A stretch of DNA of 64,000 bases from CAVUCH01 sp963739995 (GCA_963739995.1 CAVUCH010000005.1:1-64000), one strand, 5' to 3'; counted from the stretch's first letter, positions 8,711-17,885 are shown. Made by a program: numbers and translations. The notes: generated from the letters alone by a model not told the origin.

Positions 8711-8801
8711 TTGGAGTCCCGACTCCATATTGGAAGTCCAGGCCCCACGCTCATCGGGGCCCACCCATACGCGGCCAAAAAAGCAATGGCGACAGCGTGC
8801 G

Positions 8802-8850
8802 CGCCCACCGCCCACCGCCCACCGCCTGCTACCGCCCACCGCCTTCCCCG
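8802..8850. repeat. Array of 7-bp units, CGCCCAC type
   Basis: Three exact CGCCCAC units, then CGCCTGC, TACCGCC, CACCGCC and TTCCCCG in the same phase. It is the inverted counterpart of the array at 7822-7891. Confidence 0.6.
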
Positions 8851-8878
8851 CCCCCCCGCCTGCTCCTGTCAGCCGCCC

Positions 8879-9541
8879 TCACTCCCACCACTTGGACAGA
8901 TGGGAGCGCGGGCGCCCCGGGTGATCCCCGTAGTGGCTCACGTCGTTGAACAGCATCAGGCGGGCGCGTACGGGATCCTTGAAGTCGAGCACGTTCAGGC
9001 ACGCAGGCGCCTGGTCGAGACGATCGCGGTAGCCGCGGGCATCGAAGCCAAGCAGGCTGCTGATTACCAGCCGAATGGTCGCCTTGTGTGACACGACCGC
9101 AACGTTCTCGCCTGCGTGCTTCTCGACGATGTGGCGGATGACCGGTAGCGCGCGCGCCATGACATCGAGCCCGCACTCGCCCCCTGCGGGCGCGAATGTG
9201 AATGGATCCTCCTCCCAGCGCGCGTACTCGCCGCCGAAGCGCGACTCCACCTCGGCGCGCGTCAGGCCTTCCCAGCGGCCGTGGTCGATCTCGCGAAGAC
9301 CCGCATGTTCGATGGGCGTGAGCGCGTGCGGCAAGGCGATGATACGCGCCGTCTCACGCGTGCGCTCCAGGGGGCTGCAGTAGACAGCGACGACGCGATC
9401 GTCGCGAAGACGTTCGGCGAGCCGCGTCCCCTGCGCGCGACCTTCCTCCGACAGCGCCACATCGGTCGCGCCGGCGAACCGGTCTTCCGCACTGAGCTGG
9501 GTAGCGCCGTGACGGATCAGAAACAGGCGTGTCGCGGTCAT
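8879..9541 (-). CDS. Histidine phosphatase (phosphoglycerate-mutase-like)
   Basis: The 220-residue protein opens MTATRLFLIRHGATQLSAED, with the catalytic RHG at residues 10-12. It has REIDHGRWEGLT in the middle and a second His in VAVVSHKATIRL, the pattern of the phosphohistidine branch (CobC, GpmB, broad phosphatases). It would be a cytosolic phosphomonoesterase. Its ATG overlaps the stop of the upstream kinase by 4 nt (ATGA), so the two are translationally coupled. That suggests, but does not prove, that it belongs to the same signalling or housekeeping unit. The substrate cannot be read from sequence; cobalamin synthesis genes are absent nearby. Confidence 0.83.
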   Translation of the reverse strand: MTATRLFLIRHGATQLSAEDRFAGATDVALSEEGRAQGTRLAERLRDDRVVAVYCSPLERTRETARIIALPHALTPIEHAGLREIDHGRWEGLTRAEVESRFGGEYARWEEDPFTFAPAGGECGLDVMARALPVIRHIVEKHAGENVAVVSHKATIRLVISSLLGFDARGYRDRLDQAPACLNVLDFKDPVRARLMLFNDVSHYGDHPGRPRSHLSKWWE

Positions 9542-11835
9542 GCCAGGGTCAGCGACGGCGTCAAGCCGATGCGGCGCAGGAGAGTGTGCCAGCGGGGATC
9601 GCCATGGAGCGGGTCGAGTGATGGATCGACCATCAGGAACGCCGCCTGCCCGGTGCGCTGTGCCGTCATGCGATCGAGGTGGAGGAACGCTTCGTCGATG
9701 TGGCCGGCCTGCGCCATCGCCACACCGCTCGCATACTCGGCGACTCCCGACGAGTCGCTCTCCCGCCGCAGGATCTCGGCCAGACGCACCCTGGCCCGCC
9801 AGTAGCCGCGGGGTCCGTCCGCGGCCAGCGCTGCCTTCAGAGCGGCGACAGTGTCTTCACCCACGCGCGCGGTAAAGAAGACGGCCGCGCGCCCGAGCGT
9901 TTCCGCCGCGCGCTCGAGCAGGCCCAGCCGCTCGTAGATGATCGCCAGGAAGGCCAGCGCGTTCGGAAAGCCGGGATCGAGCAGGGTCACCTCCCGGATC
10001 GTGTCGAGCGCCTCCCGGTACCGGTGCGCGAAGTAGAGCGCCCACGCCACGCTCATCTGCATCAGCACCGACAGCGGATCGAGCTCGCGGCCGCGGCGCA
10101 TCGACGCAAGCGCATCCTCGTGCCGCCCCAGCGCGGTTTGCAGCAGGCCGATGTACATGTGGATGGTCGGGTTGCGTGGCTCGAGATCCAGACCCTTCCG
10201 CAGCGCGTGCTCGGCCCCGATCCAGTCCCAGGAGTGAAACATCCGGCAGACGCCGATGGCGACGTGCGCCTGCGCGAGGCCGGGATCCAGATCCAGGGCG
10301 GCGTAGGCTGCCGCCGAGGCGCGGGTCATCGCCACGTCCGTCGGCAGGTGGCCGTAATAGCCCAGGGCGCCGTAGGTCTCGGCCAGTCCGGCGTACGCGA
10401 GCGCGTATTTCGGATCGATGCTGGTCGCTGCTTCGAAGTGCCCGATCGCTTTTTTGAACCCCTCGGCGCGCCATTTACTCCACTCGTGCCGCCCGCGGAG
10501 GTACTCCTGGTAGGCGTCGCCGCTGCCGGTCGCACGCTTGCTGAAGCGCTTTCTCTGCGGCGCCGACAGGCGGATCCGAAGCGCCTCGGAGATCTGCCAG
10601 GCGATCTGCTCCTGCAGTGAAATCAATTCGGAGACGGGGTGGCGGTACTGATCCCCCCACACCTGCGTCTCCGTCGCCACGTCCACGAGCTCCGCCTGGA
10701 CGTTCAGCAGCGCACCCTGCTGTATCACGCGGCCGGTGACGAGCGAGTCCACGTTCAGCGCGAGCCCCACGGAGCGCGGGTTCACCGGGACACTCTTGTA
10801 GGCGAACACGGTGCTGCGCGGGACGACGCGGAGCTTCGGCAACTGGGAGAGGCTGTTGATGATGCTTTCCGTGATGCCGTCCGACAGGTAGTCCGCTTCC
10901 GCCTCGCCGCCGGCGTTCACGAAAGGCAGCACCGCAAGCGAGCGCATTCGTGCGCGGCGCCGGATGGCGGTCGTGTGTGTGGCGGCGGAGTCGGTCAGCA
11001 GCGTGCGCAGTGCCGCCGCGAGGTCGCGCGCAGACGTGAACCGGTGCGCGCGATCTTTCTCGAGGCAGTGGGCCACGACATCCGCGAGCCGTGGCGGCAC
11101 CTGGAGTCCCGACAGCAGCAGGTTGGGCGCCGGCTCGTTCAGCAGCGCGGCCAGCGAATCCGCAGCCGTGGCGCGCACGAACGGCCGCTGGCCCGTCAGC
11201 ATTTCCAGCAGCGTGCACCCGAACGCGAAAATGTCCGTCGACGCATCGGCGGTTTCCCCCCGGATCTGCTCGGGCGCCATGTAGCCCACCGTCCCCATGA
11301 CGCGGCCGGGTTCAGTCGCGATGAACGTGGTCGCTGCGGCCAGGGCCGCCATCGCAGGCTCCGTTCGCGCCAGGCCGAAGTCGAGGATTTTGGGCTGGCC
11401 GTCGCGCGTGATGAAGATGTTCTCCGGCTTGAGGTCGCGGTGGATGATCCCCTTCGCGTGGGCGGCGGCAAGCCCATCGGCAACGTGCGCCGCCAGCTGA
11501 ACCGCCTCTCGCCAGGGCAGCAGCCCCCGCCCGACTCGCGCCCGCAGGCTCTCGCCCTCCAGCAGCTCGACCACGGCGATGGGCTGGTCGTCCACGATCG
11601 CGAGCTCATGGATGGCCATGATGTTCGGATGGGAGATCGCCGCAATGGCACGGGCCTCGTGCTCGAACCGGGCCCGCATCTCCGAATCTCCTGCGAGATG
11701 GTTCGGCAGTACCTTCAGTGCGACATCACGGCCGAGCCTCGAATCTCGAGCGCGGTAGACTTCGCCCATACCACCCGCGCCGATGGGCTCGACGACTTCG
11801 AACTGGGCGAGGTGGGTACCGGGGGACAGACTCAC
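9538..11835 (-). CDS. Ser/Thr protein kinase with TolB-like and TPR regions
   Basis: Residues 1-270 form a Hanks-type kinase: glycine loop GAGGMGEVY, VALKVL lysine, HRDLKPENIF catalytic loop, DFGLAR, and GTVGYMAPEQ activation segment. Residues about 295-430 (SLAVLPFVNAGGE through WGDQYRH) resemble the adenylate-cyclase-associated TolB-like domain that often links kinases or cyclases to TPRs. The remaining 330 residues form TPR-like helices (YALAYAGLAETYGALG and similar). No transmembrane helix is obvious, so it is probably cytosolic. It starts at a GTG with GAGGAG before it; TAGAAT lies further upstream. The downstream phosphatase overlaps by 4 nt. Such multi-domain kinases are abundant in acidobacteria and myxobacteria. 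Its substrates are unknown. Confidence 0.88.
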   Translation of the reverse strand: MSLSPGTHLAQFEVVEPIGAGGMGEVYRARDSRLGRDVALKVLPNHLAGDSEMRARFEHEARAIAAISHPNIMAIHELAIVDDQPIAVVELLEGESLRARVGRGLLPWREAVQLAAHVADGLAAAHAKGIIHRDLKPENIFITRDGQPKILDFGLARTEPAMAALAAATTFIATEPGRVMGTVGYMAPEQIRGETADASTDIFAFGCTLLEMLTGQRPFVRATAADSLAALLNEPAPNLLLSGLQVPPRLADVVAHCLEKDRAHRFTSARDLAAALRTLLTDSAATHTTAIRRRARMRSLAVLPFVNAGGEAEADYLSDGITESIINSLSQLPKLRVVPRSTVFAYKSVPVNPRSVGLALNVDSLVTGRVIQQGALLNVQAELVDVATETQVWGDQYRHPVSELISLQEQIAWQISEALRIRLSAPQRKRFSKRATGSGDAYQEYLRGRHEWSKWRAEGFKKAIGHFEAATSIDPKYALAYAGLAETYGALGYYGHLPTDVAMTRASAAAYAALDLDPGLAQAHVAIGVCRMFHSWDWIGAEHALRKGLDLEPRNPTIHMYIGLLQTALGRHEDALASMRRGRELDPLSVLMQMSVAWALYFAHRYREALDTIREVTLLDPGFPNALAFLAIIYERLGLLERAAETLGRAAVFFTARVGEDTVAALKAALAADGPRGYWRARVRLAEILRRESDSSGVAEYASGVAMAQAGHIDEAFLHLDRMTAQRTGQAAFLMVDPSLDPLHGDPRWHTLLRRIGLTPSLTLA

Positions 11836-12136
11836 GAATCTCCTCTTCGATGGTGCGCCGATTCCATTCTATCGTCCGCCTGCGCACTCCGGCACCGGGG
11901 CCGGCGCGGCACGATCACCCCGACTGGCGAATTGCCGTGCCCGGAGCTATAGTACGGTCCCTCTTTCACAGCAACGAACGCTTCGTTCCGGAAAACGACG
12001 CATGCCGACCAGGCTCCCCCCGCTCCGGCGCACCGCGCCACGCGAGGCTGGTCTTGCGTCCCCACTTCAGCTAGCAAGGTCACGCCGACAGGTTCGCGGC
12101 CGAATGGGCCCGACCGCCGGCACGAGGGAGACAGCC

Positions 12137-12724
12137 GTGACGACGACCATCGACCCAAACAACACTGGTGCGCAGCCGCGGACGTCGGATGCCGACGGCG
12201 CCAGCCTCGACAAGGTGCGCGATCTGCTCTTCGGCGTCCACCTGCGGGACTACGATCGAAAGCTTGCGCGCCTGGAGGAACGGCTGGTCAAGGAGACGAG
12301 CGACCTGCGCGAGGACGTGAAGAAGCGCCTCACGGCGATCGAGGGGGTGATCCGCCAGGAAGTAGAGTCGCTGAGCGAGCGGCTGAAGAACGAGCAGGAC
12401 GAGCGCTCCACAGCGGCCAAGGACCTGGCCCGCGAGCTGAACGATTCAGCACGGACGTTCGAGCGGCGTGCCGGCCAGCTGGACGATCAGATGGCGCGGG
12501 GCCTGCGCGATCTGCGGCAGCAGCTGCATGAGCAGCACCAGGGACTCTCGGACGAACTGCGCCGGCAGGCGGAAGACCTCCTTGGCCGCCTCGCGCGCGA
12601 GTCACAGGAATTGCGGGGCGACAAGGCCGATCGCACGGCGCTCGCCGCCCTGTTCACCGAGATGGCCATGCGGCTGAACGGAGAGTTCAGGTTCCCCGCT
12701 ACCGAGGGCGAGCCGGGTGCCTGA
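12137..12724 (+). CDS. Coiled-coil protein, first gene of the GTPase operon
   Basis: The GTG at 12137 follows GAGGGAG. An in-frame ATG at 12001 lies in less protein-like sequence. The 195-residue product has an N-terminal SLDKVRDLLFGVHLRDYDRK segment and then a long charged coiled coil (about residues 40-170; LARLEERLVKETSDLREDV, then repeated RRQAEDLL). No signal peptide or membrane segment is visible. It could be a scaffold or effector of the Ras-like GTPase two genes on. The end overlaps the next start by 8 nt. Proteins with this head plus coil occur beside bacterial GTPase and OmpA-domain genes, but no function is established that I know of. Confidence 0.65.
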   Translation: MTTTIDPNNTGAQPRTSDADGASLDKVRDLLFGVHLRDYDRKLARLEERLVKETSDLREDVKKRLTAIEGVIRQEVESLSERLKNEQDERSTAAKDLARELNDSARTFERRAGQLDDQMARGLRDLRQQLHEQHQGLSDELRRQAEDLLGRLARESQELRGDKADRTALAALFTEMAMRLNGEFRFPATEGEPGA

Positions 12725-14468
12725 TGCGACCGCCCCCACCGCCGCCCGGCCCGGCGGCGGCCCGGCCGAGCCGGTGACCGAGTTCGCGGAGCTGCGTTCG
12801 CTGATCATCGGGCCGGAACAGCGGGAACTCCGCGACCTCGAGGCACGGATCAGCGATCCCGGCCGGGTGGCTCGCGACGTCAGCGCGGTGCTGCCCGAGG
12901 CCGTTCTCCTGCGCAACGACTCGCAGCTGACCCGTGCGCTCGCGCCGACGATCGAAGAAGCCATTACCAACTCCGTCCGACGAAACCCGCAGCCGCTGGC
13001 CGACGCGCTGTTCCCGGTCATCGGTCCCGCGATTCGCAAGGCCATCGCCGCGAGCCTCAGCGGCATGCTCGACACACTCAACCGCACACTCGAGCACAGC
13101 CTCTCCTGGCGGGCAGTCCAATGGCGTCTGACGGCTCTACGGACGGGGCGGTCGTTCGCGGAGGTCGTTCTGCTCAACACGCTCGTCTATCGCGTCGAGC
13201 AGGTACTGCTGATCGACCGCCGGACCGGGCTGCTCCTGCAGCACGTGACGGCGGGGCCCACGCCACCGCAGGACGCCGACATGGTGTCGGGCATGCTCAC
13301 TGCCATCCGCGATTTCGCGCACGATTCGTTCCGCGTATCGGAGCACGATGCTCTGGAGACCCTGCAGGTCGGCGACGTCACGGTGTGGGTGGAACAGGGG
13401 CCCTATGCGATTCTGGCGGCGGTCATCCGCGGCACGGCCCCACGGGAGCTGCGGACAGGGCTGCAGGAGGTACTCGAGTACGTGCACGCCTATCACGGCG
13501 AGACATTGCGCGGGTTCAGCGGCGACGCGACTCCATTCGACAAGCTGCGTCCTTCGCTCGAGGGTCTGCTGCACGCCGAGTATCGGCGCCCCGAGAAGCC
13601 TGTATCGCCGCTGATCTGGATCGGCCTGGCGATCCTGGTGCTCCTGGCCGGCGTCTGGCTGGTATTCGCCGTTCAGGCCCGCGCACGATGGAACGGCTAC
13701 CTCGACGCGCTCCGCGCCGAGCCCGGCATCGTCGTGGTCTCGGCGGAGCGTCGCGGCGGTCGGCGGGTTGTCAGCGGACTGCGCGATCCGCTGGCGCGTG
13801 ACCCGGCATCTCTCCTGGCGCCGTACCGGCTGTCCGCTGCCAGTGTGTCAGGGGCGTGGCAGCTGTACCAGGCTCTCGACCCGGAGATGGTCCTCCGCAG
13901 GGCCCGGCTCATCCTCCGGCCGCCGGCGGGCCTGACGCTGCGATTCGCTGACGGCGTGCTGCAGGCCGACGGAACGGCTTCGCCCGGGTGGATTGTGGAC
14001 AGTGCGCGTGTCGCGCCGGCCATTGGCGGCGTGCTCCGTTATGATCCGGCCCGCGCGGTCGATCTTGCCATCGAGGATCTCGCGAAGCAGCTTGCTGATT
14101 CGCCCGTGTTGTTCGCTCGCGGGCTGGCAACGCCGGCGCCCGGCAGCGACGATGTGCTGCAGGGCCACGTCGCGCGCGTGCGGACGATGGACGCCCTCGC
14201 CGCGGCTGGCGGGCGGCGCGTCAGGCTGGAGATCGTCGGGCACACGGATACCGACGGTCCGCCGGAGTCGAACGATCCGCTCAGCCTGCGGCGCGCGCAG
14301 CGCGTGCGGACCGTCTTCGATGCGGAGCGGCTCATCGCAACCGAGCTGCTCGCCAGAAGCGTCGGGAGCCGCGAGCCGCTCGGCGACAGCGTTCTCGAGG
14401 CCGACAAGCAGCGGAACCGGCGCGTGTCGCTCCGCGTGCTGCCATCCGCCGAGGCTCCTGGAAAGTGA
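12717..14468 (+). CDS. Membrane-anchored OmpA-domain protein
   Basis: The GTG at 12717 overlaps the coiled-coil gene by 8 nt. The 583-residue protein has a cytosolic N-terminal part of about 290 residues. One transmembrane helix (PLIWIGLAILVLLAGVWLVF, about 299-318) follows, then a periplasmic part ending in an OmpA-like peptidoglycan-binding domain (IVGHTDTDGPPESND and RRAQRVRTVFDAE, then NRRVSLRVL, about residues 480-575). The N-terminal region contains VRRNPQPLADALFPVIGPAIRKAI, a sequence type seen in other inner-membrane OmpA proteins. It would tether the cell wall to a cytosolic partner, most simply the small GTPase encoded next, 7 nt downstream. The domain call is firm; the coupling is inferred from the operon. 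Confidence 0.75.
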   Translation: MPDATAPTAARPGGGPAEPVTEFAELRSLIIGPEQRELRDLEARISDPGRVARDVSAVLPEAVLLRNDSQLTRALAPTIEEAITNSVRRNPQPLADALFPVIGPAIRKAIAASLSGMLDTLNRTLEHSLSWRAVQWRLTALRTGRSFAEVVLLNTLVYRVEQVLLIDRRTGLLLQHVTAGPTPPQDADMVSGMLTAIRDFAHDSFRVSEHDALETLQVGDVTVWVEQGPYAILAAVIRGTAPRELRTGLQEVLEYVHAYHGETLRGFSGDATPFDKLRPSLEGLLHAEYRRPEKPVSPLIWIGLAILVLLAGVWLVFAVQARARWNGYLDALRAEPGIVVVSAERRGGRRVVSGLRDPLARDPASLLAPYRLSAASVSGAWQLYQALDPEMVLRRARLILRPPAGLTLRFADGVLQADGTASPGWIVDSARVAPAIGGVLRYDPARAVDLAIEDLAKQLADSPVLFARGLATPAPGSDDVLQGHVARVRTMDALAAAGGRRVRLEIVGHTDTDGPPESNDPLSLRRAQRVRTVFDAERLIATELLARSVGSREPLGDSVLEADKQRNRRVSLRVLPSAEAPGK

Positions 14469-14475
14469 CGCAGCG

Positions 14476-14973
14476 ATGATTCAGAAGAAAGTGTGCATGC
14501 TGGGAGCGACGGGCGTCGGCAAGACGAGCCTCGTCTCGCGTTTCGTCAGGAGCATGTACTCGGACAAGTACCAGACCAGCGTCGGCGTGAAGGTCGATAA
14601 GAAGACCGTCACGATTGGCGAGAATCCGGTCACGCTGCTGCTCTGGGATATCTACGGTGAAGACACCTTCCAGAGTGTTCGCGCGTCGTACCTGCGCGGT
14701 GCGGCCGGCTGCCTGCTGGTTGCGGACGGGACCCGCCAGCTCACGCTCGAAACGGCGCGCTCGCTGCAGAAGACCGCCGAGGAGGCGGCGGGACGTGTGC
14801 CGTTCGTACTCGCGCTGAACAAGGTAGATCTCATCGCGGAATGGCAAATCGACGACAAGGCGCTCTGGAAGATCGCCGAGGAGGGCTGGTCGATCGTCCG
14901 GACGAGTGCGTTGACCGGCGCCGGTGTCGAGGACGCATTCCTGAAGCTGACCCGGGCGATGCTTGCGGCCTGA
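14476..14973 (+). CDS. Ras/Rab-like small GTPase
   Basis: The 165-residue protein is one G domain: G1 GATGVGKTSLV (residues 9-19), a switch I region with TSVGVKV, G3 WDIYGED (DxxG), G4 NKVDLI, and G5 TSALTG. It lacks the MglA-specific features I would expect and has no CAAX-like tail. Bacterial Ras-superfamily GTPases of this size act as molecular switches in polarity and motility (MglA) or in poorly known operons. Here the operon order (coiled coil, OmpA-domain protein, GTPase, unknown) suggests a switch at the inner membrane-cell wall interface. No roadblock-type GAP (MglB) is present; the next gene might serve that role. The start ATG follows a weak site. Confidence 0.82.
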   Translation: MIQKKVCMLGATGVGKTSLVSRFVRSMYSDKYQTSVGVKVDKKTVTIGENPVTLLLWDIYGEDTFQSVRASYLRGAAGCLLVADGTRQLTLETARSLQKTAEEAAGRVPFVLALNKVDLIAEWQIDDKALWKIAEEGWSIVRTSALTGAGVEDAFLKLTRAMLAA

Positions 14974-14997
14974 AGCTCGGATCGGGAGATATCACAC

Positions 14998-15600
14998 GTG
15001 TCGAATGGTGCGCTCGCGGATGTCTGCTCGGCTCTGGAGTTCGTGGTGCTGGAGCGACTGGATGGCGGGTTCGTGCGGATGGGCGACTATCCGCCGCCGC
15101 CCTGGTTCGTACGGGTGTTCATCCAGGCGCACAGCGAGGGCTCAACGCTCACGCTGACGGACGTGTTTCCCGTGCTCGACGCCTTTCTCTCGGAGGCCGA
15201 TCAGTTCTGGGACGGCGTCGGCGACGGCCGGCTCTCGAGCGAAGCGTTCGTGACCACCGATTCGCTCGGCGAGGAGCTGGCGATCGTAGCCACCGCCGTC
15301 GGGGCCGGCGGCCGCCGCTTTCTGCTGATGCAGCCCGACGCGTCCTTCCGTGAACGGCAGCGCATCCTGCAACTCGCCCGGGAGCAGGCCCTCGGACACG
15401 AGCAGCTGGTCAGGCAGATACAGGAGCTCCGAAAGCCCGTCGCGAGCCTTGCCGGACTGGCCGCGGACCTCGTGGCCGCCTCATCGACCGGCGCGCATCG
15501 CGCCCAGGTCGAGCGCATGGTCAGCCAGGTGAGCACGCTGCAGCGGCTGGTAGGCGAATTGCCGCAGCGCCCGCGCGGCGCCTCTCCGAAGCCTGGCTGA
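14998..15600 (+). CDS. Unknown protein, fourth gene of the GTPase operon
   Basis: A GTG at 14998, with GGGAG about 10 nt upstream, gives 200 residues. The N-terminal 115 residues look like a compact alpha/beta domain (LEFVVLERLDGGFVRMGDY, FPVLDAFLSEADQFWDG, AGGRRFLLMQPD). After that comes a coiled coil with RERQRILQLAREQALGHEQL and EHEQLVRQIQELRK-like heptads. I do not recognise the family. The position 24 nt after the GTPase makes a GAP, GEF or effector role possible, and the alpha/beta head could be roadblock- or PAS-like. The coil would suit dimerisation or binding the coiled-coil protein of the first gene. Confidence 0.55.
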   Translation: MSNGALADVCSALEFVVLERLDGGFVRMGDYPPPPWFVRVFIQAHSEGSTLTLTDVFPVLDAFLSEADQFWDGVGDGRLSSEAFVTTDSLGEELAIVATAVGAGGRRFLLMQPDASFRERQRILQLAREQALGHEQLVRQIQELRKPVASLAGLAADLVAASSTGAHRAQVERMVSQVSTLQRLVGELPQRPRGASPKPG

Positions 15601-15619
15601 GCGACAGCGTCCCCGCTGA

Positions 15620-15625
15620 TATCAT
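15620..15625 (+). promoter_or_regulatory. -10-like TATCAT before guaB
   Basis: TATCAT ends 8 nt before the guaB ATG, which has no ribosome-binding site. This fits leaderless transcription from a promoter inside the short gap after the GTPase operon. Confidence 0.35.
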
Positions 15626-15633
15626 CGCGGCCC

Positions 15634-17118
15634 ATGACCCTTCGTGAGCTCGTCCACGGATGTACGTTCGACGACATCCTGCTGGCGCCGCAGTTCAGCC
15701 TCATCGAGAGCCGGGATCCCGCCGTGATCGATCTCCGGTCACGGCTGACGAAGGGGCTGAGCATCAGTCGCCCCGTCGTTTCGGCAAACATGGACACGGT
15801 GACGCGAGCGCCGATGGCCATCGTGATGGCGGAAGAGGGCGGCATCGGGATCATCGATCGCGGCTTCCGGCCAGGAGACATCGAGCCGCAGGTTCGCGAG
15901 GTGCAGGTCGTGAAGCGATCACAGCACGGGGTGATCCACGACCCCTACACGATCGAGCCCGATGCCACCGTGGCGGAGGCCGCGGCAGCGATGCTTCGTT
16001 CGCGTGTTGGCACACTGGTGGTCGTCGACGGCGCCCGCAAGCTCGCCGGCCTGCTCACCGAGCGCGACATCCGGTTCCTGACCGATAGCACGGCGCGGGT
16101 GGCGGAGCGGATGACCCCGCGTGATCAGCTGGTTCTGCACGAAGGCGATCTGTCGCTGCCCGAAGCCGAGCGGCTGATGGTCGCGCGCAAGGTGAAGAAG
16201 CTGCCGCTGGTGCGCAGCGACGGCACCCTCATCGGGCTCATCACGTCGCGCGATCTGCTCCGGCAGCGGCGGCTCCCGTTTGCCACACGTGACGATCTGG
16301 GCCGCCTGCGCGTCGGCGCGGCGATCGGCGCTCGAGGCGACTATCTCGAACGCGCGGCCGAGCTCCTGCGCGCGGGTGCAGACGTGCTGGTCATCGACAT
16401 CGCCCACGGGCATTCCGTGGTCATGGAACGGGCCCTCGCCGGCGTCCGCGCCCGGTTCCCCGATGCGGAGGTGATCGCGGGCAACGTCGCGACGGCTGAG
16501 GGCGCCCGATTCCTGGCCGACCGGGGCGCGAGCGCGGTGAAGGTCGGGATTGGCCCCGGCGGCGGCTGCACCACACGCATCACCACCAGTTTCGGGGTGC
16601 CGCAGCTGCAGGCGCTCGTCGACTGCCGCGAGGGCGTCGGGGACGAAGTGCCCGTGATCGCCGACGGGGGCATCAAACGGCACGGCAGCCTGTGCGAGGC
16701 GCTCCTCATGGGAGGGGACACGGTGATGCTCGGCAGCGCGTTTGCCGGCACGCAGGAGTCTCCGGGCGAGGTCGTGCAGAAGTCTGTCCTGCTGCCCGAG
16801 TCGCAGAAGACCGTGAAGGTGCCTTTCAAGGTCCTGCGCGGGATGGCGTCAATCCAGGCGATCAAGGATCGCCTGGACGTCGAGGATGCGGACGTGATTG
16901 ACCTGCAGGCATTCGGCGCCGAAGGCATGGAGGTCAGCGTGCCCCTCCGAGGGTCGGCGCGCAGCGTTTTCCAGGACATGATGAAACACCTCTGCTCGTC
17001 GATCAGCTACGGCGGCGCGGACAGCTTGAGCGACCTGCGCGCGCGGTTCGATGCCGACCCGCTCAGGTACGTGATCCGGTTGTCGGTGGCTGCCCGTCGG
17101 GAGTCCTATGAGCGGTAG
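15634..17118 (+). CDS. guaB: IMP dehydrogenase
   Basis: It oxidises IMP to XMP with NAD+, the committed step of GMP synthesis, in the cytosol. The 494-residue protein begins with the family signature CTFDDILLAPQFS. Two CBS domains follow (about 95-205, MLRSRVGTLVVVDG and KVKKLPLVRSDGTLIGLIT). The TIM barrel then has IAGNVAT, the catalytic loop GIGPGGGCTTRITT (Cys about 309), and PVIADGGIK. The residues before the catalytic Cys read GGG rather than the common GSI. Length is normal (about 490). A TATCAT box 8 nt upstream and no ribosome site suggest a leaderless mRNA. guaA is not in the window. Confidence 0.95.
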   Translation: MTLRELVHGCTFDDILLAPQFSLIESRDPAVIDLRSRLTKGLSISRPVVSANMDTVTRAPMAIVMAEEGGIGIIDRGFRPGDIEPQVREVQVVKRSQHGVIHDPYTIEPDATVAEAAAAMLRSRVGTLVVVDGARKLAGLLTERDIRFLTDSTARVAERMTPRDQLVLHEGDLSLPEAERLMVARKVKKLPLVRSDGTLIGLITSRDLLRQRRLPFATRDDLGRLRVGAAIGARGDYLERAAELLRAGADVLVIDIAHGHSVVMERALAGVRARFPDAEVIAGNVATAEGARFLADRGASAVKVGIGPGGGCTTRITTSFGVPQLQALVDCREGVGDEVPVIADGGIKRHGSLCEALLMGGDTVMLGSAFAGTQESPGEVVQKSVLLPESQKTVKVPFKVLRGMASIQAIKDRLDVEDADVIDLQAFGAEGMEVSVPLRGSARSVFQDMMKHLCSSISYGGADSLSDLRARFDADPLRYVIRLSVAARRESYER

Positions 17119-17195
17119 GGGACTGGAACTCCACAACCAGTCGGGCATCCAAGACATAGCTGCGCGCTCCAGTGCTTGCGTCCAGGAAGATTTCC

Positions 17196-17776
17196 ATGCC
17201 GTTGAACATCGTCATCATCTATGGTTCCGTCCGCCGTGACCGGCAGGGCATCCGCGCGGCGCGGTTCGCCGAGGTCAGTCTGAAGGCTCGCGGGCATGCC
17301 GTGTCGTTCGTCGACGCATTGGAGGTACAGCTGCCGCTGCTGGATCGCATGTACAAGGATACCCGAGGGGTGAGGCGCCGGAAGTGCTCGAGAGGCTGGC
17401 CACCTTGTACCGGGCAGCAGACGCGTTCGTGATCGTCACCGGTGAGTACAACCACAGCTTGCCGCCGGCGCTCAGCAATCTGCTCAATCACTTCCTCGAG
17501 GAGTACTTCTTCCGGCCGTCCGCCATCGTGTCGTACTCCGGTGGACAATTTGGCGGCGTCCGGGCTGCCGTTCACCTGCAGGCGATGCTCTGCGAGCTCG
17601 GCATGCCGAGCATCTCGAGGACGTTCCCGGTGCCGAAAGTGAGCGCGGCGTTCGATGCGGCCGGCACTGAGCTGACGCCTGGCGCTGGCCGGCGTTTCGA
17701 ACGCTTCGCGGCGGAGCTGGAGTGGTATGCGGAGGCGATGAAGAGGCAGCGAGACGAAAAAGGAACACCTCGCTGA
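17196..17776 (+). pseudogene. NADPH-dependent FMN reductase-like flavoprotein, one frameshift
   Basis: The first frame (ATG 17196) gives MPLNIVIIYGSVRRDRQG, the flavin phosphate-binding loop of the FMN_red family, then SFVDALEVQLPLLDRMYKD. It breaks near 17362. The second frame continues VLERLATLYRAADAFVIVTG, EYNHSLPPALSNLLNHF and YSGGQFGGVRAAVHL, the rest of the flavodoxin-like fold. Adding one base in the run ACCCGAGG restores PRGEAPEVLERLA, giving about 193 residues, typical of the family. These enzymes reduce quinones, azo dyes or flavins using NADPH. A single lost C in a homopolymer looks more like a sequencing error than decay. Confidence 0.8.
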
Positions 17777-17870
17777 AACGTGCCATGCACGAGTCGCGAT
17801 GCACGCAACCTAGATATGACGTCCGGCTCAGTCCACTCGCCGTCGATCGACTCCGCTCGCGGAATGGCAC

Positions 17871-17876
17871 CATAAT
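17871..17876 (+). promoter_or_regulatory. -10-like CATAAT before the MFS gene
   Basis: CATAAT ends 9 nt before the ATG at 17886, and no ribosome-binding site is seen. Same geometry as six other genes. Confidence 0.35.
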
Positions 17877-17885
17877 CATCGGCGC

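Noticed and set aside
10639..11952. 437-residue plus-strand frame opposite the kinase
   Set aside because: Arg/His-rich composition typical of antisense in GC-rich genes, with no motifs; the kinase on the other strand is clear.
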